Assembly: GCF_027497195.1 (NCBI RefSeq)
Contig: NZ_CP114905.1
Span: forward strand, 6,335,001 to 6,399,000
Reading direction: 5' to 3'
Length of the DNA: 64,000 nucleotides
DNA from: Streptomyces sp. WMMC500
GTDB taxonomy: Bacteria; Actinomycetota; Actinomycetes; Streptomycetales; Streptomycetaceae
Position 1 is the stretch's first letter. Every line of letters starts with the position of its first letter. The translations under genes were made by a program, and so were the position numbers. Below, in pieces: positions 26,734 through 35,673 of this stretch. The notes under the pieces were generated by a model. The model was given only the letters and a program-made list of their open reading frames with translations. It had not been told where the DNA came from and made no database searches.

Positions 26734-27720
26734 CTAGCCCCGCTCGATGCGGATCGTCGTCCACGCGCCGACGTGCACCCGGTCGCCCTCTCGCAGCGGC
26801 ACCGGGACGAAGGGCTGGATCGGGTCGGCCGCGCCGTTGACGGTCGTGCCGTTGGTGCTGTTCTGGTCGACGACCGCCCAGCCGCCCTCCGGCTGCTCCA
26901 CGAGCACCGCGTGCTTGTGCGAGACGCCCGGGTCCTCCGGCGGTCTGGCGAGGTCGATGTCCGGCACCTCGCCCGTCGACTGCCGCTTGCGGCCGATCGC
27001 GACCTGCGGGCCGACCAGCGGCACCTTCTGCTCCGGCGAGTAAGCCGGCAGGTTCAGCCCCTGTGCCTCGGGACCGCTGCGCGACATCATCGCCGCGAAG
27101 TACTCCCGGTCCGGCGCCACGACCGCCACCCAGCCCACCGGCTGGTGCGGCGGCCCCTGGCCGGGGAACTGCTGCCCGTGCTGCTGCGGCGGCGGCTGCG
27201 CCGAACTGGGCGGCGTGATCACGAAGTCGCCGCCCATCCGCGGGTCCGGCTGCACCGGCGGCGCCTGCGGGGGCACCCCGGGCCCCGGTCCTGGCGGCGG
27301 GGGCGGCGGCGGTGGTGCCTGCGCCGCGCCGGTGTCCGGGCCCAGCGGCTCGGAGCCGCGGTGGACCTGCGACGGGCCGGAGGGCTGGTACGTCAGGCCC
27401 TGCGGGTGCTGCGGGTGGAAGCCCTGCGAGAACCCGGAGGCCATCGTCGGCGGCACGTACGGCTGGGCGCTCTGGGTGACGAAGTTGTACCGGCACTCCT
27501 CGCAGAACTGCGCCTGCCCCTCGCGGGGAGTGCCGCAGGACGGGCAGGGCTGCGCGGCCTGGGTGGGCTCGCCGACGGGGGGACCGGGGTAGCCGTAGCC
27601 CCCCGGGCCCGGCGGCGGGACCTGGGCGGCCGGCGGCGGGACGGCGCCCGGCATGCGGATGCCGCACACCTCGCACCAGTCCTCGGCTCCTGACGGGTGA
27701 CCGTTCGGGCAGGTCGCCAT
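26734..27720 (-). CDS. FHA-domain protein with N-terminal zinc ribbons
   Basis: A 328-residue cytoplasmic phosphothreonine reader. It opens with two cysteine pairs (CPNGH...CEVCG and CPSCGTPREGQAQFCEEC), continues with a long Pro/Gln/Gly-rich linker including a run of eight prolines, and ends in an FHA domain: VAIGRKR, DPGVSHKHAVLVE and DQNSTNGTTVNG contain the conserved Gly-Arg, Ser-x-x-His and Asn-Gly residues. It follows the VWA gene by 28 bases on the same strand. In mycobacteria the FHA protein GarA is the main PknG substrate; this protein is the natural candidate partner of the two PknG-like kinases here, although its architecture is different from GarA. Confidence 0.92.
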   Translation of the reverse strand: MATCPNGHPSGAEDWCEVCGIRMPGAVPPPAAQVPPPGPGGYGYPGPPVGEPTQAAQPCPSCGTPREGQAQFCEECRYNFVTQSAQPYVPPTMASGFSQGFHPQHPQGLTYQPSGPSQVHRGSEPLGPDTGAAQAPPPPPPPPGPGPGVPPQAPPVQPDPRMGGDFVITPPSSAQPPPQQHGQQFPGQGPPHQPVGWVAVVAPDREYFAAMMSRSGPEAQGLNLPAYSPEQKVPLVGPQVAIGRKRQSTGEVPDIDLARPPEDPGVSHKHAVLVEQPEGGWAVVDQNSTNGTTVNGAADPIQPFVPVPLREGDRVHVGAWTTIRIERG

Positions 27721-27748
27721 CTCGGTGGATCCCCCTGTCTCACTCTCG

Positions 27749-29104
27749 TCATTTCTTGACGCGGACGGTCTTCGTCGACCGTGTCTCCAGTGTCATCTCG
27801 TCGGCCTCCGCGACCTTGGCCTTCAGACGCACAGTACCGCTCGCCGCGTCGACCACGTCCACCACCTTCGACAGTAGCTTTGCGGTGTCCGCGTTGCCGG
27901 AGGCGCTCGCCAACTGGACGGCGCGCCCCAGTTTGGCCGTGGCGCCGTCCATGTCGCCGGCCTTGCGGTCCTCCAGTCCCTGCTGGATGACCTGCGCCAG
28001 TTCGGCCTGGCCGGTGTAGTGCGCGACCTGCGCGTTTATCCGCGTGGAGGCCGCCATGTCGTCCGTCCACACCGCCCGGATCAGCCCCTGGGAGAGGGTC
28101 TGCGCGCTGCCGTCGGGCTGCGGCAGGATCAGCGAGACGCGGGCGGCGAGCATCTCCTGCCCGACGGAGGCGGGCGGCACCTCGACACAGACGTGGTAGT
28201 CGCGGGACTCGTCGCCCCACGAGCCGGTGGGGTAGTCGCCGGCGCGCGGGCCGGCCTCCGTGCGCCGCTCGGTCAGCTCCTCGACCGTGGGGGCGACCTG
28301 CTTGACGAACTTGATGGTGGAGCCCTGCGGCGTCCACAGCCGCAGCGCCACGTCCGCGACCTCCTTGCCCATCGCGGTCTCCATCATCTGCGTGAAGTCC
28401 GCGGCGAGACCGGCCGGGTCGGCGACGATGTCGGCGGTGCCGAGCAGCGCGGAGGCGATGCCGGTGACCTCCTTGACCTCCCAGTCCGTGCCGACGCCGC
28501 GGGCGTCGCAGGTGAAGCGGCCGGCGCAGGCGTCGAGGGAGGCGCGCAGGTCCTCCGGCGACTCGTGCTCGTTGCGGCCGTCGGTGAGCAGGATGCCGTG
28601 CCGGATCGCCACCTCGGCGGAGCCGAGCAGCTTGTCCGCGAGCCGCAGCCAGGTGCCGATCGCGGTGCCGCCGCCGGCGCTCAGCTTGCGCAGCGCCTCC
28701 TTGGCCTCGGTACGGGTCGAGGCGTCGGCGACCGCGAGCCGGCCGCCGCCGGGGTAGACCTCGCGCGCCACGTGGGTGCCGGCGACGACGGCGAAGGCGA
28801 CGCCGTCGCGTACCGTCTCGATCGCGGCGGCCGTCGCGTCGCGGGCGTTGCGCATCTTGGTGGGGGGATAGTCCATCGAGCCGGAGCAGTCGACCATGAT
28901 CACCACGCCCGCGTCCGGGCCCCCGGAGCCGAACCGCGCACGCGCCGGATCGGCGGCGGGCAGGGGCATGCCGCCCGTGGTGCCGCCGCCCGTGGAGGCG
29001 ACGGTCACGATCGCGTTCACTTCCCGGCCGCCCTCGGGCAGATACTCGTTCTGGTAGACCTCGACCGAGAACTCCGGCGCGTTCGACTTCGAAAAGTTGG
29101 CCAT
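27749..29104 (-). CDS. VWA-domain protein with intact MIDAS (TerY-like)
   Basis: A 451-residue cytoplasmic protein. After a short beta segment (FSVEVYQNEYLPEGGREVNA) comes a von Willebrand A domain with an intact metal site DCSGS (72-76), TDGRNEH and other conserved positions, then a beta-rich domain and a C-terminal helical part. VWA + PP2C + kinase combinations are known from TerY-P type phosphorylation triads; here a PP2C gene lies 123 bases upstream and an FHA gene 28 bases downstream. GGGAGGGG precedes the ATG by seven bases. The 123-base gap upstream is AT-rich and probably holds a separate promoter. Likely role: metal-dependent protein-binding scaffold in the phospho-signalling pathway. 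Confidence 0.9.
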   Translation of the reverse strand: MANFSKSNAPEFSVEVYQNEYLPEGGREVNAIVTVASTGGGTTGGMPLPAADPARARFGSGGPDAGVVIMVDCSGSMDYPPTKMRNARDATAAAIETVRDGVAFAVVAGTHVAREVYPGGGRLAVADASTRTEAKEALRKLSAGGGTAIGTWLRLADKLLGSAEVAIRHGILLTDGRNEHESPEDLRASLDACAGRFTCDARGVGTDWEVKEVTGIASALLGTADIVADPAGLAADFTQMMETAMGKEVADVALRLWTPQGSTIKFVKQVAPTVEELTERRTEAGPRAGDYPTGSWGDESRDYHVCVEVPPASVGQEMLAARVSLILPQPDGSAQTLSQGLIRAVWTDDMAASTRINAQVAHYTGQAELAQVIQQGLEDRKAGDMDGATAKLGRAVQLASASGNADTAKLLSKVVDVVDAASGTVRLKAKVAEADEMTLETRSTKTVRVKK

Positions 29105-29123
29105 CTCGCGTCCCCTCCCACTG

Positions 29124-29151
29124 ATGGTATTTAGATCTATGTAGACAATTC
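29124..29151 (-). promoter_or_regulatory. AT-rich promoter/operator region of the VWA-FHA genes
   Basis: A 28-base stretch that is strikingly AT-rich for this genome lies 20-47 bases upstream of the VWA gene start and contains the perfect palindrome TAGATCTA (29132-29139). It is the likely promoter region for the VWA and FHA genes, but no confident -35/-10 pair could be assigned. Confidence 0.4.
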
Positions 29152-29227
29152 ACCGGGCAAGAGAGGCTGACCACCTTACGCGCGCCGCCCCCCGCGGCGG
29201 ATCAGACCACCCCGCGTCCCCCCTCCG

Positions 29228-30580
29228 TCACGAAGGGCCTGCCCCGCCCGCCGGGCCGGGGAACGGGAGTACCGCCACTGTTACGTTGTCGTGGCCCCCG
29301 CCGTCGAGCGCGTGGCCGACGAGCACCTGGGCCGCGTGCAGCGGCCGGGTCGCGGCGTCCGGCGGCACGGTGGCGGCCAGTTCGGCCGCCGCCTCGGCGT
29401 AGTTCCACAGCCCGTCGGTGCACACGATCACCACGCCGGGACCGTCCGGCTTGAACGAGGCCGTGTGCGGGTCGAGTTCGTGCGAGTCGGCGCCCAGCCA
29501 GCCGGTGATGGCGTGCGCGCGCTCGTCCGCGTACGCGTCCGCCTCGGACATCAGCCCGGCGGCGACCATCTGGGCCGCCCACGAGTCGTCCTCGGTGAGC
29601 CGGGCCGACGGCGCGGCGCGGTCGTCCGGCACCCAGTACGCGCGCGAGTCGCCTACCCAGCCGACGGTCAGGATGCCGCCGGCGATCACCGCGCTGACGA
29701 TCGTGCAGGCCGGCGCGTTCTGGTGGCTCAGCGGGGAGTGCTGCGCGGCCAGTTCGTTGACCGATCCCGCGGCGGCCAGCAGCGCCTCGTGCATCGCCTG
29801 CTGCGGGTGCAGCCCGCGGCCCAGCGTGGCCTGCAGCGAAGCCCCCGCGGCGACGCTGGCGGCGGCGGACGCCTCGTCCGGGCGGCTGGCGGAGGACACG
29901 CCGTCGCAGACGACGGCGACCGTCGCCGGCGCGCCGTTGGGCAGGGCGGTCTCGGCGATGGCGAAGAAGTCCTCGTTGCGGTGGTGCCGCAGGCCCCGGT
30001 CGCTGACCGCGGCGACGCCCTCCACCTCGTGCTCCATGTGGTCCCGCTCGCGCGGCTGCGCGTGGCCGCAGCGCTCGCAGTAGCCGTCGGTGTCGATCGC
30101 GCCCGTACGGCACGCGATGCAGCGCCGTCCGGGCGGCACCGGACCGGCGGCGGGCGGCTCGGCGGCCTCGGCCGCCTCGGGGCCCGCGGTGCCCAGCGCC
30201 GCGCGCGGGTCGGCGCCCTGCGGCGACGCCAGCGGCTCGGCGATGCGGTAGTGCTCGGGGTCCTCCTCGGGCGCGTCGAGCAGGAACTCGCCGGAGTCCC
30301 CGCCGCCCTGCGGCCCCGCCCCCGGGCCCGCGATGCGGTAACTGCCGGTGCGCTGCGCCTCCGCGGAGCGGCTGTCCGGCGCGCCCGCCGGGGCCGCGGC
30401 GGGCGCGGCGCCGTTGGGGCTGGCCACGGGCTCCGCGGCCGCCGGCACGGGCGCGGCGGGCGCGGGGGCGGGCGCCGCGAGATCCGCGCCGCACGCCCCG
30501 CAGAACAGGTCACCCGCCTCCAGCGGCTCCTCGCACGAGGGGCACGCGCTCAGTTCGGATACGGGAGGTGTGTTCGCCAT
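29228..30580 (-). CDS. PP2C-family Ser/Thr phosphatase with zinc ribbons
   Basis: A 450-residue soluble phosphatase. It begins with a zinc ribbon (CPSC...CGACG, residues 13-31), an Ala/Pro linker, and a second ribbon (CIAC...CERCG) just before the catalytic domain. All PP2C metal-site motifs are present in order: RHHRNEDFFA, VCDGVSS, GWVGDSRAY, VCTDGLW and GGHDNVTV. It should reverse phosphorylation by the neighbouring PknG-like kinases. The ATG at 30580 has AGAGGA six bases upstream; an ATG at 30595 that overlaps the kinase stop (ATGA) would add five residues. Order kinase then phosphatase indicates one transcript. Confidence 0.93.
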   Translation of the reverse strand: MANTPPVSELSACPSCEEPLEAGDLFCGACGADLAAPAPAPAAPVPAAAEPVASPNGAAPAAAPAGAPDSRSAEAQRTGSYRIAGPGAGPQGGGDSGEFLLDAPEEDPEHYRIAEPLASPQGADPRAALGTAGPEAAEAAEPPAAGPVPPGRRCIACRTGAIDTDGYCERCGHAQPRERDHMEHEVEGVAAVSDRGLRHHRNEDFFAIAETALPNGAPATVAVVCDGVSSASRPDEASAAASVAAGASLQATLGRGLHPQQAMHEALLAAAGSVNELAAQHSPLSHQNAPACTIVSAVIAGGILTVGWVGDSRAYWVPDDRAAPSARLTEDDSWAAQMVAAGLMSEADAYADERAHAITGWLGADSHELDPHTASFKPDGPGVVIVCTDGLWNYAEAAAELAATVPPDAATRPLHAAQVLVGHALDGGGHDNVTVAVLPFPGPAGGAGPS

Positions 30581-30591
30581 GGGCTGTCCTC

Positions 30592-33171
30592 TCATACCCA
30601 GGTCTTCGGCCGGTAGCGGTTGGCCCGTTCGACCATGTCGATCCGCTCATGGCCGTGCTGTGCGAGACGGGCCAGCACCCGGAAGGAGTTTTCCAGACCG
30701 AGCCGCAGTCCGTTCTCGTCCAGTGCACAGCCCAGCAGCGGCTGCGGCGGGCCCACGGGGGCCGGGCCCGCACCGGCCCCGGTGCGGCCGGTCAGCACCC
30801 AGTCCAGCGCACTGCCCAGTACCTCGGTGGACAGCCTCGCCCTGCGGCCCGCGTCCAGGCCCACGTCCTGAAGCCGCTCCACCTGCGTACCGGCGGCCTG
30901 CAGGTCGGTCAGCAGCGGCTCCTGCGGGGCGCGCTGGCGCAGCCGGGCTCTGATCGCCGCGACGCGCGCCGCGGTGTAGTGGATCGACGCCTCCGGTACG
31001 GACTCCAGCGCGCGTACCGCACCGGCCCTGTCGGCGGCGGCGAGCCGCACCCGGGCCAGGCCGAACGCGGCGCTGACGTAGGCCGGGTCGCTCGTCCACA
31101 CCAGCCGGTAGTACTCGGTGGCGTTGTCCAACTGGCCCAGCACCTCGGCGCAGATGCCCAGCGCCAGCTTCGGCGCGGGCTCGCCGGGGAAGGCGTCGTA
31201 GATCGCGTCGAAGGACAGCGCGGCGGTCTCGAAGTCGCGGGTGGCCAGGGCCTGCAGCCCGCGGTACCAGACGATCCGCCAGTCGTCGGGGTGCTGCGCG
31301 CCCAGCTCGGCCAGCGCGGAGCCCGTCGCGGCCAGGTCGCCCAGCTCCAGGTGGGCGCGTACCCGGCGCAACTGCAGCTCGACGGAGTCGGTCGGCGCGT
31401 TCGCCAGCGCGGCGGTCAGCTCCGCGGGCGCGGAGGCCATCAGGCCGGCGAGGAAGCCGGCGTTGGGGTCGTTCGGGTTCACCCGCGGCACCGGCAGCGC
31501 CAGCGCCGCCGCGGGGGAGTCCAGCGGCAGCGTGTCGGCGATCTGCGCGGGCAGCGCCACCTGCGTGCCCATCCCCTGCGCGCCGCCCGGCAACTGCGGC
31601 GGCACGCTCTGCGCGGCCGGCAGCGCCGGGGCGCCGTTGCCCGCGGCCCGCGCCGCGCGCTCGCGCTTGCCGACCGCCCGGCCGCCCAACTGCGAGGTCT
31701 CGCCGGTCGCCGGCGGGAACAGCTCGGTGTCCACCACCCGCAGCTCCGGCCCGAAGAGCGTCGACAGCGCCGGCTGCGGCCTGCCCGTCTGCAGCGCCAC
31801 GACCTCCCGCAGCACGCCCGTCAGTTGCTCGGACATCTCCGCGGCCGAGGCGAACCGGCGGGCCGGGTCGGGGTCGGTGGCGCGGACCAGCAGCCGGTAG
31901 AAGGACTCGTACCGGTTGAAGACGTCGATCGAGTCCGGGTCGGGCAGGGTGTCGACGAAGACGTTGGTGTAGCCCTGGAAGTCGAAGGTCAGCACGGCGA
32001 GCGTACGGGCGACCGTGTACAGGTCGGAGGCGATGGACGGGCCGACGTCGGCGACCTCCGGCGCCTGGTAGCCCACGGTGCCGAAGATCGCGGACTCGTC
32101 GTCGTCCATGCGGCGCACCGCGCCCATGTCGATCAGCTTGAGCTGGTCGCCCTGCTGGATGGCGTTGTCGACCTTGAAGTCGCAGTACAGCAGGTTGCGG
32201 CTGTGCAGGTGGCCGAGCGCCTCCAGCGCCTCGATCCCGTACGCGCACGCCACCTCGACCGGCAGCGGGTCGCGCTTGCCGTCCGGCGTGCGCCGCTCGT
32301 TGGCGATCTCCTTCATCGACTTGCCGCCGACGTACTCCATGACGATGTAGCCGTCGAGGCTGCCGGTGCGCTGGTCGAGGTGCTCGACGAAGTTGTAGAT
32401 GCGCACGATGCCCGCGTGCTCGATCTCCGCGAGGAAGCGCCGCTCGGAGACCGCGGCGGCGATGGCGTCCTCGTCGCCGGTGTTCAGCAGGCCCTTCAGG
32501 ACCACCCAGCGGTCGGCGACCGCGCGGTCGATCGCCAGGTAGATCCAGCCCAGGCCGCCGTGCGCGAGACAGCCCGCGACCTGGTACTGCCCGTGGACGA
32601 TGTCGCCCTCCTGGAGCTTCGGCACGAAGGAGTACGGCTGCCCGCACTTGGTGCAGAAGCCCTCCGTACGCCCCGGCCGCCCGCCGCGCGAACGGCCCAC
32701 CGGCGCCCCGCAGTCGCTGCGGCTGCAGTACCGCTTGCGCTCGGGCACCTCGGGGTTCTCCAGCACCGCGGTGCGCGGGTCGGGCCGCGGCACCTCCGGC
32801 ACCGTCACCAGGCCCGCGCCCAGCTTGCCCCGGGAGGCCACCGCGGACGTACGGGAACTCTTCACCGAGACCGAGCGGCCCGTCGACTCCCCGGCCAGCG
32901 CGCGCGACAGCCGCCCGGACACCGACCGGCGCGACGCCCGCGAACTGCTCCGCGACGTGCTGCTCGACCGGCTCGACGCGCTGGAACCGCTCGACGAGCT
33001 GCCCCGGCTGCCCCGGCCCCGGCCGGTCACCCCGGTCGGCGCCGAGCCGACGACGCCGTCCGGCGAGACGACGGGAGCCAGACCGCAGGTGTCGCAGTAC
33101 AGCTCGCCGCCGCCGACGTCCTCGTACGTGCCCCCGCAGCCCGGCCGCTGACATGCCTGCGCGTTGCTCAT
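30592..33171 (-). CDS. PknG-like Ser/Thr kinase with Ser/Arg-rich segment and TPR region (module 2)
   Basis: A soluble 859-residue kinase. A first zinc ribbon (CQRPGCG...CDTCG, 7-30) is followed by a Ser/Arg low-complexity stretch (about 50-115), a second ribbon (CSRSDCG...CTKCGQPYSF, 149-182), and the kinase domain (about 195-460): LAHGGLGWIYLA, Lys226 in WVVLKGL, YCDFKVDN (330-336) and DMG (348-350). The C-terminus is a TPR-type helical region (AALSFDAIYDAFPGEPAPKL; EYYRLVWTSDPAYVSAAFGL), as in PknG. The Ser/Arg stretch is a likely autophosphorylation or FHA-docking site. The gene lies between the coiled-coil and PP2C genes; the binding-protein and four-helix genes are just upstream, the same set as mycobacterial pknG-glnH-glnX. 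Confidence 0.93.
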   Translation of the reverse strand: MSNAQACQRPGCGGTYEDVGGGELYCDTCGLAPVVSPDGVVGSAPTGVTGRGRGSRGSSSSGSSASSRSSSTSRSSSRASRRSVSGRLSRALAGESTGRSVSVKSSRTSAVASRGKLGAGLVTVPEVPRPDPRTAVLENPEVPERKRYCSRSDCGAPVGRSRGGRPGRTEGFCTKCGQPYSFVPKLQEGDIVHGQYQVAGCLAHGGLGWIYLAIDRAVADRWVVLKGLLNTGDEDAIAAAVSERRFLAEIEHAGIVRIYNFVEHLDQRTGSLDGYIVMEYVGGKSMKEIANERRTPDGKRDPLPVEVACAYGIEALEALGHLHSRNLLYCDFKVDNAIQQGDQLKLIDMGAVRRMDDDESAIFGTVGYQAPEVADVGPSIASDLYTVARTLAVLTFDFQGYTNVFVDTLPDPDSIDVFNRYESFYRLLVRATDPDPARRFASAAEMSEQLTGVLREVVALQTGRPQPALSTLFGPELRVVDTELFPPATGETSQLGGRAVGKRERAARAAGNGAPALPAAQSVPPQLPGGAQGMGTQVALPAQIADTLPLDSPAAALALPVPRVNPNDPNAGFLAGLMASAPAELTAALANAPTDSVELQLRRVRAHLELGDLAATGSALAELGAQHPDDWRIVWYRGLQALATRDFETAALSFDAIYDAFPGEPAPKLALGICAEVLGQLDNATEYYRLVWTSDPAYVSAAFGLARVRLAAADRAGAVRALESVPEASIHYTAARVAAIRARLRQRAPQEPLLTDLQAAGTQVERLQDVGLDAGRRARLSTEVLGSALDWVLTGRTGAGAGPAPVGPPQPLLGCALDENGLRLGLENSFRVLARLAQHGHERIDMVERANRYRPKTWV

Positions 33172-33199
33172 GACTCCCCCAACTCCGTTCCGTCCAGCC

Positions 33200-34561
33200 T
33201 CACGCCGTGCCCCCGGGGCGGTCTTCCCACTCGGCGCGCACCGCACGCGGGGGCGGCGCCCCCTGTCCCGCGAGCACCTCCGCCGTGGCCCGCTGGTAGC
33301 GCAGCACCGCCTGCTCCGCCGCGATCAGATCGCAGGGCGCCGACCACAGCAGCCGGCGCGCCGCGTCGTACCGCTCCACCAGGATGCGGTCCTCGGCGAA
33401 GCCGTGCCGCGCCACCTTCGCCTTGTACGCGTCCAGCCGGCCGCGCAGTTCCGCGCGCACGGCCAGCGGCGCGGTCACCGCGGTCAGTTGCTCCCGCGCC
33501 CGCAGCAACTCCTCCTCGGCCCGCTGCTCCAGGCTCTCCAGCAGCGGCGAAAGCCGGTGCCACTGCGCGCGCCTGCGGAACTCGACCGCGCCCGCCAACT
33601 GCTCGTTCAACGCGGTCGGCGGGCCGCTGACCGCCGGCACCTCGGACGCCGCTATCTTCGCCAGCACCTCGCCGCGCGCCCGGCGCGCCTCGCCGAGCGT
33701 GCGGTCCGCGCGCGACAGCACGTCGCGCACCCTGATCAGCCGCTCCTCCGCGTCCTGCCGGACGTGCAGCACGGCGTCGATCTCCCGGCGCACGTCCTCC
33801 AGGCCGCGCGCCGCCGCGTCGTAGCGCGCCGTGTCCGGTGTGCCCCCGCCCGGCGCCGCGCCGGGGCTGCGCCCCGCCGGCCGGGACCAGAACGCGAGCG
33901 GGTCGCGGACCACCTCGTCGCGCAGCGACGTCAGCTCCGCGGTGATCCGCTCCAGGTCGTCGCCCGCCGGGTGCTCCCCGGGGCGTACGCCGACGGACTG
34001 GGCCAGCGAACGGGTGCGCTGCAACTCGGCGGCGAGCAGGTCGATGCGCGCGGGCAGCGCCGACCACACGGAGTCCGCCGCCGCGACGACGTCGATCACC
34101 TCCGCGTACCACCGGTTCATCCGCTCCACCAGCTCGTCCAGCTTCAGCGACTCCGACAGCCGGGCCGGGCCCGTCAGCGACGCCGGATAGCCGCCGGCGG
34201 CACCGCGGGGCAGGGGGGCGGCGCCCGGCGCGAGGGTCACGCCGTGGTCGCGCAGCAGCGCCGTCAGCTCGGCCAGCTCCGCGGCGCCCGGCGAGCGGCG
34301 GCGGGCGCGGATCTCGCGGGCCGACCCCAGCGCGCCGGTGTACGCGTCGAAGTGCGCCCACAGCAGCGAGATCGCCTGCTCGGCGGCGGCCCAGCGCTCC
34401 TTGGTCGTACCGGACAGCTCGGCGCCCTCCAGCAGCCGGCGTCCCGCGTGGTCCTGGAGCGCGAGCAGCGAGGTCTCGATCGCCTCGTGCTCGGCTCCCA
34501 GACGCGCAAGCGCACGATCGACCTCCTCGCGGTCCATCGAACCCCGTGGCGGGAGCGGCAT
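33200..34561 (-). CDS. Coiled-coil protein of the PknG module
   Basis: A 453-residue soluble protein, largely helical. Long stretches have heptad character, for example DREEVDRALARLGAEHEAIE near the N-terminus, GLEDVRREIDAVLHVRQDAE, and ESLEQRAEEELLRAREQLTA. No enzymatic motif or membrane helix was found. GGAGGG stands six bases before the ATG. It sits between the binding-protein gene (60-base gap) and the PknG-like kinase gene (28-base gap), so it is probably an adaptor linking the membrane sensor to the kinase; this is inference from position and coiled-coil content only. Confidence 0.85.
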   Translation of the reverse strand: MPLPPRGSMDREEVDRALARLGAEHEAIETSLLALQDHAGRRLLEGAELSGTTKERWAAAEQAISLLWAHFDAYTGALGSAREIRARRRSPGAAELAELTALLRDHGVTLAPGAAPLPRGAAGGYPASLTGPARLSESLKLDELVERMNRWYAEVIDVVAAADSVWSALPARIDLLAAELQRTRSLAQSVGVRPGEHPAGDDLERITAELTSLRDEVVRDPLAFWSRPAGRSPGAAPGGGTPDTARYDAAARGLEDVRREIDAVLHVRQDAEERLIRVRDVLSRADRTLGEARRARGEVLAKIAASEVPAVSGPPTALNEQLAGAVEFRRRAQWHRLSPLLESLEQRAEEELLRAREQLTAVTAPLAVRAELRGRLDAYKAKVARHGFAEDRILVERYDAARRLLWSAPCDLIAAEQAVLRYQRATAEVLAGQGAPPPRAVRAEWEDRPGGTA

Positions 34562-34621
34562 CTGTTTCCCTCCGTGCTGCCGTACTCTGCCCGTTGTCGT
34601 GCTGTTCCTGCCCGCGCCGGC

Positions 34622-35653
34622 TCAGTCCTTGTACGTGGGGGCCGGCGGCGCGTCGATCCCCGGCATGGCGTCGGCCAGCCACTTCTCGTAGGCCGCCTTC
34701 CAGCGCCCGTCCTTGCGGTAGTCCTCCAGCAGCTTGTTGACCCGGCGTACCAGGTCCTCGTCGTCGATGTTCATCGCCACGCCGTACGGCTCGGCGGAAC
34801 CCAGGGTGCCGAACAGCTTCATGGACGGGTCCTGCGCGGCCTGGCCCGCCGCGAGCGCGTTGTCGGTGACGACCGCGTCCGCCTCGCCGAGCTGCAGCCG
34901 CACCAGGCAGTCGAGCTGGTTGGGCACCAGCATGACCTCCGCGCCGTACGAGCCCTCCTCCAGGGCGCCCTGGCCCGTGGAGCCGTCGGCGGTGCAGACG
35001 CGCTTGCCGTCCAGGCTCTCGTCGAAGCCGGTGACGTCCGAGTCGGCGGGGGCCAGCACCTGCTGGTCACCGGTGAAGTACTCGGTGGAGAACGCCACCT
35101 CCTGGATGCGCTCGCAGTTGATGGTCATCGTGCGCACCACGACGTCCACCCGCTTCTCCTGCAGCGCCGGGATCCGCTCGCTGGTCGGGATGGAGCGGAA
35201 GACGACCTTGCTCTCGTCGCCGAGGATCTCCCCGGCGATGGCCCGCGCCAGGTCGATGTCGAAGCCCTCCAGCTTGCCGGTGAGCGGGTTGCGGTAGCCC
35301 CACTGGTAGCTGTTCTGGTCGATGCCCGCGATCAGATAGCCGCGGTCGACGATCCGCTCGACGCCGTCGCCCGAGGCGCTCGCGGACGGCCGCAGGCTCG
35401 CCTCCGGCGACTCGCACTCCTCCTGGCCGGCCTTCGCCGGCTGCGCCGCGACCGCGCCGCCGGCGGCGGCCCGGTCGTCCGCGGTGCGGTCCTGCAGGCC
35501 GTCGCCCGCGAGGCCGGGCAGCAGGGCGGCGGTCAGCGCGACGGCCGCCGCCGTTCCGGCCACGCCGCCCCAGCCGCGCAGGTTCCGCCGCCTTCGCGGG
35601 GTCTTCCGTGTCCCCGGTGTCCTCGGCGTCCGAGGTGCCTTCGCCGTCCGCAT
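34622..35653 (-). CDS. Glutamate-type solute-binding protein, GlnH-like (module 2)
   Basis: A 343-residue family 3 (polar amino acid) binding protein. A basic N-terminus and one hydrophobic helix (GTAAAVALTAALLPGLAG) should export it; no lipobox Cys is present, so it is either released or anchored by that helix, unlike mycobacterial GlnH, a lipoprotein. The ligand fold is clear: YLIAGIDQNSYQWGYRNPLT, GFDIDLARAIAGEILGD, and VVVRTMTINCERIQEVAFS. No cognate ABC permease is nearby. GGGGGAGG lies five bases before the ATG at 35653, which is 20 bases after the membrane-protein stop. I infer that it senses an amino acid such as glutamate or aspartate for the PknG pathway. Confidence 0.9.
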   Translation of the reverse strand: MRTAKAPRTPRTPGTRKTPRRRRNLRGWGGVAGTAAAVALTAALLPGLAGDGLQDRTADDRAAAGGAVAAQPAKAGQEECESPEASLRPSASASGDGVERIVDRGYLIAGIDQNSYQWGYRNPLTGKLEGFDIDLARAIAGEILGDESKVVFRSIPTSERIPALQEKRVDVVVRTMTINCERIQEVAFSTEYFTGDQQVLAPADSDVTGFDESLDGKRVCTADGSTGQGALEEGSYGAEVMLVPNQLDCLVRLQLGEADAVVTDNALAAGQAAQDPSMKLFGTLGSAEPYGVAMNIDDEDLVRRVNKLLEDYRKDGRWKAAYEKWLADAMPGIDAPPAPTYKD

Positions 35654-35673
35654 CGCTGCCTCCCCCTTCGCCG

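Noticed and set aside
27290..27320. Proline-run coding stretch in the FHA gene as a frameshift or repeat artefact
   Set aside because: It stays in frame and is a normal disordered linker between zinc ribbons and the FHA domain.
34622..35653. Glutamate ABC transporter operon
   Set aside because: Only the binding protein is present; neighbours encode a sensor-like membrane protein and a kinase, not permease or ATPase.
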